Part shown: in pieces, positions 58,543-64,000 of the stretch
Layout of the letters: each line of letters begins with the position of its first letter
Numbering within the stretch: position 1 is the first letter of the stretch
Assembly (NCBI GenBank): GCA_963169045.1
Contig: CAUJDF010000070.1
Span: 62,001 to 126,000, forward strand
Length of the DNA: 64,000 bases
Origin: Myxococcota bacterium
GTDB taxonomy: Bacteria > Myxococcota_A > Bradymonadia > UBA7976 > UBA1532
Direction: 5' to 3'
Notes under the pieces: model-generated
Seen by the model: only the letters and a program-made list of their open reading frames with translations
Told to the model about the DNA's origin: nothing
The model's database searches: none
Program-made: the position numbers and the translations under genes

Positions 58543-59850
58543 ATGTGGGACGTCGGCGAACGCGCTTTCCGCGCCCGGCTCGAACGCGAGCTGGCCGCGT
58601 GGCGCGCCGAGGGCCTGGTCGACGAGGACACCGCGCGCCGCCTCGCCGCCCGCTACCAGTTCGACCACGAAGAGGGCCGCAGCCTCGCGACGCTCGCCGT
58701 CTACCTGCTCGGCGTCCTGCTCATCGGCGGCGGCGTGCTCTCGCTCGTCGCCTGGAACTGGGCCGCCCTGCCCGCCGCCGCGAAGCTGCTGCTCATCGGC
58801 TCGGCCATGGCCGCGGCCCACGTCTACGGCTGGCGCATGTGGCGCGTCGACGGCACGCGCCCCAAGCTCGGCCACGCGCTCACCGTCCTCGGCACGCTCA
58901 TCTTCGGCGCCGACATCGGCCTCGTGGCGCAGGTCTTCCACATCAGCGGCGCCTGGTACAACGGCTTCCTCGCCTGGGCGGTCGGCGCGTACGTCGCCGC
59001 GGTGGCCTACGGCAGCGTCGCCCACGCCGTCGTCGCCCTCGGCACGCTGTTCACCGCGTGGTGGGGCCTGTTCGACGTCCACCAGATCTGGATGCCACTC
59101 TGGGCCTGGATCTTCCCGCTCGGCTTCCTGCCGCTCGCCCTGCGCCACCGCTCGCGCCTGCTCTTCGCGCTCGTCGCCGTCGCCTTCGGCATCGCCCTGC
59201 CCGCCGCCGCCGGCGGCGCCGCCGACGAGGCCGGGCCGATCGTCCTCGCCGTCCTCGCCGTCGCCGGCGCGCTGCTCGCGTGGCACCGCGTCTTCCCGCT
59301 CGGCGACCCGCGCCACCGCTTCGCCGACGTCGCCACGCGCCTCGGCGTCCTCACCGTGGTCGGCTTCGCCTATGCCTTCGCCTTCCACGAGGTCGCCGAC
59401 GAGATCGCCCGCGAGCACTGGAGAGGGCCGCCGCTCGTCTGGGTGTCCGCCGCCCTCCCCCTCGGCCTGTACGTCGCCGGCTTCCTCCGCCGCGGCGAGG
59501 GGACGTGGCACCGCGGCACCCCGGTCGGCGCCGTCGCCCTCTTCGCGGCGCCGCTCCTGCTGCTCGCGGCCATCCCCGGCGGCATGACGCTCGCCGTTGT
59601 CTCCAACGCCGTGCTCGTCGCCATCTCGGGCGTCGCCATCGCCACCGCCGTCGAGAGCCTCGACCGCGGCCCCTTCTGGATGGGCTCGGTCCTCGCCGGC
59701 GTCGTCATCGTGACCCGCTTCCTCGAGTTCGAGACCGACCTCTGGCTCAAGGCGCTCGCCTTCATCGGGGCCGGCGTGGCCCTGCTCACGTTCGGCGTCG
59801 CGTTCGAGCGCCGCCTGCAGGCGCAGCGGAGGCAGGCCGATGTGGCGTAA
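58543..59850 (+). CDS. DUF2157 integral membrane protein
   Basis: A 435-aa protein with an N-terminal soluble segment (EGLVDEDTARRLAARYQFDHE) followed by 10 or more membrane helices, matching DUF2157 in layout and in the early ARYxxD/E feature. Function of the family is unknown. GGAGG precedes the ATG at 58543. The next gene overlaps it by 11 bp and encodes the GDYXXLXY protein often found beside DUF2157, so they form a conserved pair. Confidence 0.85.
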   Translation: MWDVGERAFRARLERELAAWRAEGLVDEDTARRLAARYQFDHEEGRSLATLAVYLLGVLLIGGGVLSLVAWNWAALPAAAKLLLIGSAMAAAHVYGWRMWRVDGTRPKLGHALTVLGTLIFGADIGLVAQVFHISGAWYNGFLAWAVGAYVAAVAYGSVAHAVVALGTLFTAWWGLFDVHQIWMPLWAWIFPLGFLPLALRHRSRLLFALVAVAFGIALPAAAGGAADEAGPIVLAVLAVAGALLAWHRVFPLGDPRHRFADVATRLGVLTVVGFAYAFAFHEVADEIAREHWRGPPLVWVSAALPLGLYVAGFLRRGEGTWHRGTPVGAVALFAAPLLLLAAIPGGMTLAVVSNAVLVAISGVAIATAVESLDRGPFWMGSVLAGVVIVTRFLEFETDLWLKALAFIGAGVALLTFGVAFERRLQAQRRQADVA

Positions 59851-60336
59851 GTACCGCCCGCTGCTCCTCGCGCTCGGCGCACAGCTGCTCATCCTGGCGC
59901 TCGTGCCCGCGCGCTCGATCATCGCGCGCACCTCCGGCACCGAGGTCACGCTGCGCACGATGCCCGTCGATCCGTACGACCTGCTGTCGGGCTACTACGT
60001 GACGCTCGCCTACGAGGTGGAGCGACCCGAGGACGCGCGGCCCCCGGACGTGCCCGCAGGCACCACGGTCTACGTCGTCGTCGAGCGCGACACGCCCGCC
60101 TGGCGCTTCGTGCGCTTCACCCTCGACGCGGACGCCGCCGGCCCCGACCAGGTCGTCCTGCGCGGCCGCGCCCGCTTCGGGTCCGTCGCGCTCGACAACG
60201 CCCGCCGCCTCTACATCCCCGAGGCGCAGCGCCACGAGGTGGAGGACGCCCTGGACGACGTCGACCGCCGCGCCCTCGTCGACCTGCGCGTCGGCGCCGA
60301 CGGCACCATCGCCCTGTTGCGCCTGCGCGTCGGCAG

Positions 60337-60358
<22 letters not shown>
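59840..60358 (+). CDS. GDYXXLXY family membrane-anchored protein
   Basis: A 172-aa protein with one N-terminal membrane helix (LLLALGAQLLILALVP) and an outside beta domain with the name motif as DLLSGYYVTLAYEV (GDYxxLxY appears as SGYYVTLAY, an altered first residue). Such proteins (PF14345) regularly accompany DUF2157. It overlaps the DUF2157 gene by 11 bp at the start. The stop lies inside the 3' end of the convergent Enzyme I-like gene by 22 bp. Confidence 0.8.
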
Positions 60359-62388
<2,030 letters not shown>

Positions 62389-62433
62389 ACGGCAACGATG
62401 GCCGATCGCCGCCCGTTTTGAAATCATGGCGGC

Positions 62434-62844
62434 ATGCATCCGGGAGACGAGCAGCGACTCGCCGACTTCTTCGCGCGCGAACCGGGCGTCGCGTCGGTCT
62501 GGCTCTTCGGCTCGCAGGCGCGCGGCACCGCCCGCCCGGACAGCGACGTCGACCTCGCCGTCCTCTACGCCGACGGCGCCGCGCCGCCGGACGCGGTCGC
62601 CTGGTACCGCGACCTTTATGCCCGCCTCGCGCTCCTCGGCGCCGGCGAGCCCGACCTCGTCCTCCTCGACCGCGCCGACCCCGTCCTGCGCCGCCAGGTG
62701 TACGAGACCGGCCGCCCGCTCTACGTGCGCGACGCCGACCGCGACGTCGACTTCCGCGTCCGCTCCTGGATGGAGTACCTCGACCTCGCCCCCATCCGGG
62801 CGCGCATCATCGCCGCCAGGAGGGCCGCCGTTGGCCATCGTTGA
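62434..62844 (+). CDS. mntA: MNT-type nucleotidyltransferase antitoxin
   Basis: A 136-aa minimal nucleotidyltransferase with the family motif GSQARGTARPDSDVDL (GSxxRGxxxxxSDxDL) and a third acidic residue in DLVLLDRAD. MntA antitoxins adenylate their HepT partner on a tyrosine in the RX4HXY motif and so inactivate it. The next gene begins 14 bp before this one ends and encodes the HEPN partner, giving a typical MNT-HEPN order. The Asp pair is intact, so the enzyme should be active. Confidence 0.9.
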   Translation: MHPGDEQRLADFFAREPGVASVWLFGSQARGTARPDSDVDLAVLYADGAAPPDAVAWYRDLYARLALLGAGEPDLVLLDRADPVLRRQVYETGRPLYVRDADRDVDFRVRSWMEYLDLAPIRARIIAARRAAVGHR

Positions 62845-63262
62845 CCTCATCGTCGCCAAGGTCGATGCCATCCGCGACCACGCCGGCCGCATCCGCCGCT
62901 CCGGCGCGCTCGACGGCGACCGCTTCGTCACCGACCAGCTCGTCCAGGACGCCGCGCTCTTCAACTACGTCCAGGCGACGCAGGCCGCCGTGGACCTCGC
63001 CGCCCACGTCGTCGCCGAGGCGCGGTGGGAGACGCCGCGGACGATGGCCGAGACCTTCGCCATCCTCGCGAAGCACGGCGGCCTCGACGGCGACCTCGCG
63101 AAGCACCTCGGGGCCATCGCCGGACTCCGCAACCTCGTGGTCCACCGCTACGGCGTCGTCGACGCCGGGCGCGTCCAGCGCGACCTCGACGCCGATCTCG
63201 TCGCGCTCGAGCGCTTCGCCGATGCGATGCTCGCCGCCGCTCCGGCATCCGACGGGGCATGA
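62831..63262 (+). CDS. hepT: HEPN-domain toxin (HepT/DUF86)
   Basis: A 143-aa HEPN RNase. RNLVVHRY near residue 100 is the RX4HXY active site with the tyrosine that the partner modifies. The rest fits a four-helix HEPN fold (QLVQDAALFNYVQATQAAVDLAAHVV). The start is a TTG at 62831 (LAIVDLIV) preceded by GGAGG, inside the mntA coding region. Its stop overlaps the ATG of the GH15 gene as ATGA, an unusual coupling of a toxin to a glycosidase. Confidence 0.9.
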   Translation: MAIVDLIVAKVDAIRDHAGRIRRSGALDGDRFVTDQLVQDAALFNYVQATQAAVDLAAHVVAEARWETPRTMAETFAILAKHGGLDGDLAKHLGAIAGLRNLVVHRYGVVDAGRVQRDLDADLVALERFADAMLAAAPASDGA

Positions 63263-64000
63263 GCACGCTGCCCATCGCCGACTACGCCATCCTGTCGGAC
63301 TGCCGCTCGGCGGCGCTCGTGAGCCGCGCCGGCTCCGTCGACTGGTGGTGCCCGGCGCGGTTCGACGCGCCCGCGGTGTTCGCGCGCCTGCTCGACGACC
63401 GCGCCGGGCGCTTCGCGCTGCGCCCGACGCGCGAGGCCGGCGCGACACGCGCGTATCGCGACCGCTCACTCGTCCTCGAGACGCGCTTCACGCGCCCCGA
63501 CGGCGAGGTGATCGTCACCGACGCGCTCGCGCTCGGCCCCGACGAACGCGGCCACGACCTCGGCTTCGGCTCGCCCGGCGTCCTGCTGCGGTGCGTCGAG
63601 GGCCTGCGCGGCGCCGTCGAGATGGAGCTCGAGCTCGCGCCGCGCCCGGAGTACGGCCTCATCCGGCCCGTCCTCTTCGCCGCCGACGGCGGGGGCTTGT
63701 GGATGCGCGGCGGCGCCGACGTCCTGCGCCTTTCCGCGCCGTTCCCGGTCGCCATCGACGGCTCCACCGCGCGCGCCCGCTTCACCGTGACCGGCGGCGA
63801 GCGTCTCGCGTTCGCGCTTCACGCCGCGCGCACGCCCGAGCCGCTGCCGGCCGGCTTCTCACAGGCCGGGATCATCAACCGCCTCGACGACACGCTCGCC
63901 GCCTGGACGGCCTGGTCGCGCATGCACCAGCGCTACGACGGACCCTGGCGCGACCTCGTCGACCTCAGCGGGCGCGTCCTGCAGGGGCTGACCTACGCGC
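63259..64000 (+). CDS. GH15 glucoamylase/trehalase-like protein (3' end outside window)
   Basis: The first 247 residues run off the window and are not in the ORF track. It begins MSTLPIADYAILSDCRSAALVSRAGSVDWWC, the diagnostic N-terminal beta domain of bacterial GH15 glucoamylase/trehalase proteins (with GSVDWWCPARFDAPAVFARLLD). The catalytic (alpha/alpha)6 barrel starts near the right edge. The ATG at 63259 overlaps the hepT stop as ATGA. Bacterial GH15 of this type often hydrolyses trehalose or short glucans. Confidence 0.88.
   Translation, partial: MSTLPIADYAILSDCRSAALVSRAGSVDWWCPARFDAPAVFARLLDDRAGRFALRPTREAGATRAYRDRSLVLETRFTRPDGEVIVTDALALGPDERGHDLGFGSPGVLLRCVEGLRGAVEMELELAPRPEYGLIRPVLFAADGGGLWMRGGADVLRLSAPFPVAIDGSTARARFTVTGGERLAFALHAARTPEPLPAGFSQAGIINRLDDTLAAWTAWSRMHQRYDGPWRDLVDLSGRVLQGLTYA

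Overview
The window is very GC-rich, gene-dense bacterial DNA. It almost certainly comes from a member of the Myxococcota (the former myxobacterial Deltaproteobacteria). The evidence is a protein ending in a MYXO-CTERM-type tail (19195-19782), a 1414-aa lipoprotein with myxococcal disulfide (DUF4215-type) repeats (43635-47879), an AgmX/PglI-like small lipoprotein (30733-31041), many Asp/Ala/Pro-rich secreted lipoproteins, a large CheB-CheR-PAS-kinase fusion and a kinase-KaiC-regulator operon. I could not run a database search, so the placement rests on recognised motifs. I saw no rRNA or tRNA gene, no CRISPR array and no intact transposase.

Layout. 1-4438: tail of an Ala/Pro-rich protein, an outer-membrane barrel, lspA, a lysyl-oxidase-like lipoprotein, a 42-bp-spaced repeat block with two strong hairpins, and a Uma2-family protein. 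4426-10138 (minus): a four-gene cassette of one unknown protein, two BrxD/DUF2791-type P-loop ATPases and an Lhr/BrxHI-like helicase, coupled through GTGA overlaps. It resembles the ATPase-helicase part of BREX type 2 without PglX, PglZ, PglW or PglY and is the best candidate here for an undescribed system. 10307-15628: an acyltransferase-like protein without its catalytic His, a DegT aminotransferase, a nitroreductase-like protein, a small membrane protein and a two-lobed aspartic-protease-like lipoprotein. 15709-27887: two ABC-F ATPases, the kinase-KaiC-regulator operon, secreted and coiled-coil proteins and a beta-carbonic anhydrase.

27894-35397: an unknown gene, a 43-bp tandem repeat array, a cytochrome P450, a deleted NmrA-like relic, and an overlapping run of amylo-glucosidase, GT4 glycosyltransferase and an SRPBCC-like protein. 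35436-47879: a helicase relic, a metallophosphoesterase and beta-barrel pair, the 1648-aa CheB-CheR-kinase fusion, a TPR protein and a giant beta-helix lipoprotein. 47954-64000: PPK2, a membrane sulfatase, class I fumarase, a chimeric pseudogene, a degenerate PP2C, a GGDEF-EAL protein, a DUF2157/GDYXXLXY pair, a membrane-anchored PTS Enzyme I homologue, an MNT/HEPN toxin-antitoxin pair and the start of a GH15 glucoamylase/trehalase.

Themes: extensive signalling (KaiC, CheB-CheR, c-di-GMP, PP2C-like, EI-like), a secreted and lipoprotein-rich envelope, storage-polymer metabolism (polyphosphate, glycogen/trehalose-type glycosidases), and a scatter of conflict-type genes (BREX-like cassette, Uma2, MNT/HEPN, helicase relic). 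Three gene relics keep the ends of genes but have lost the middles, which suggests recurrent internal deletion. Coordinates of repeats and hairpins were counted by hand; stop positions follow the ORF track, while many starts were moved to a codon with a ribosome binding site.
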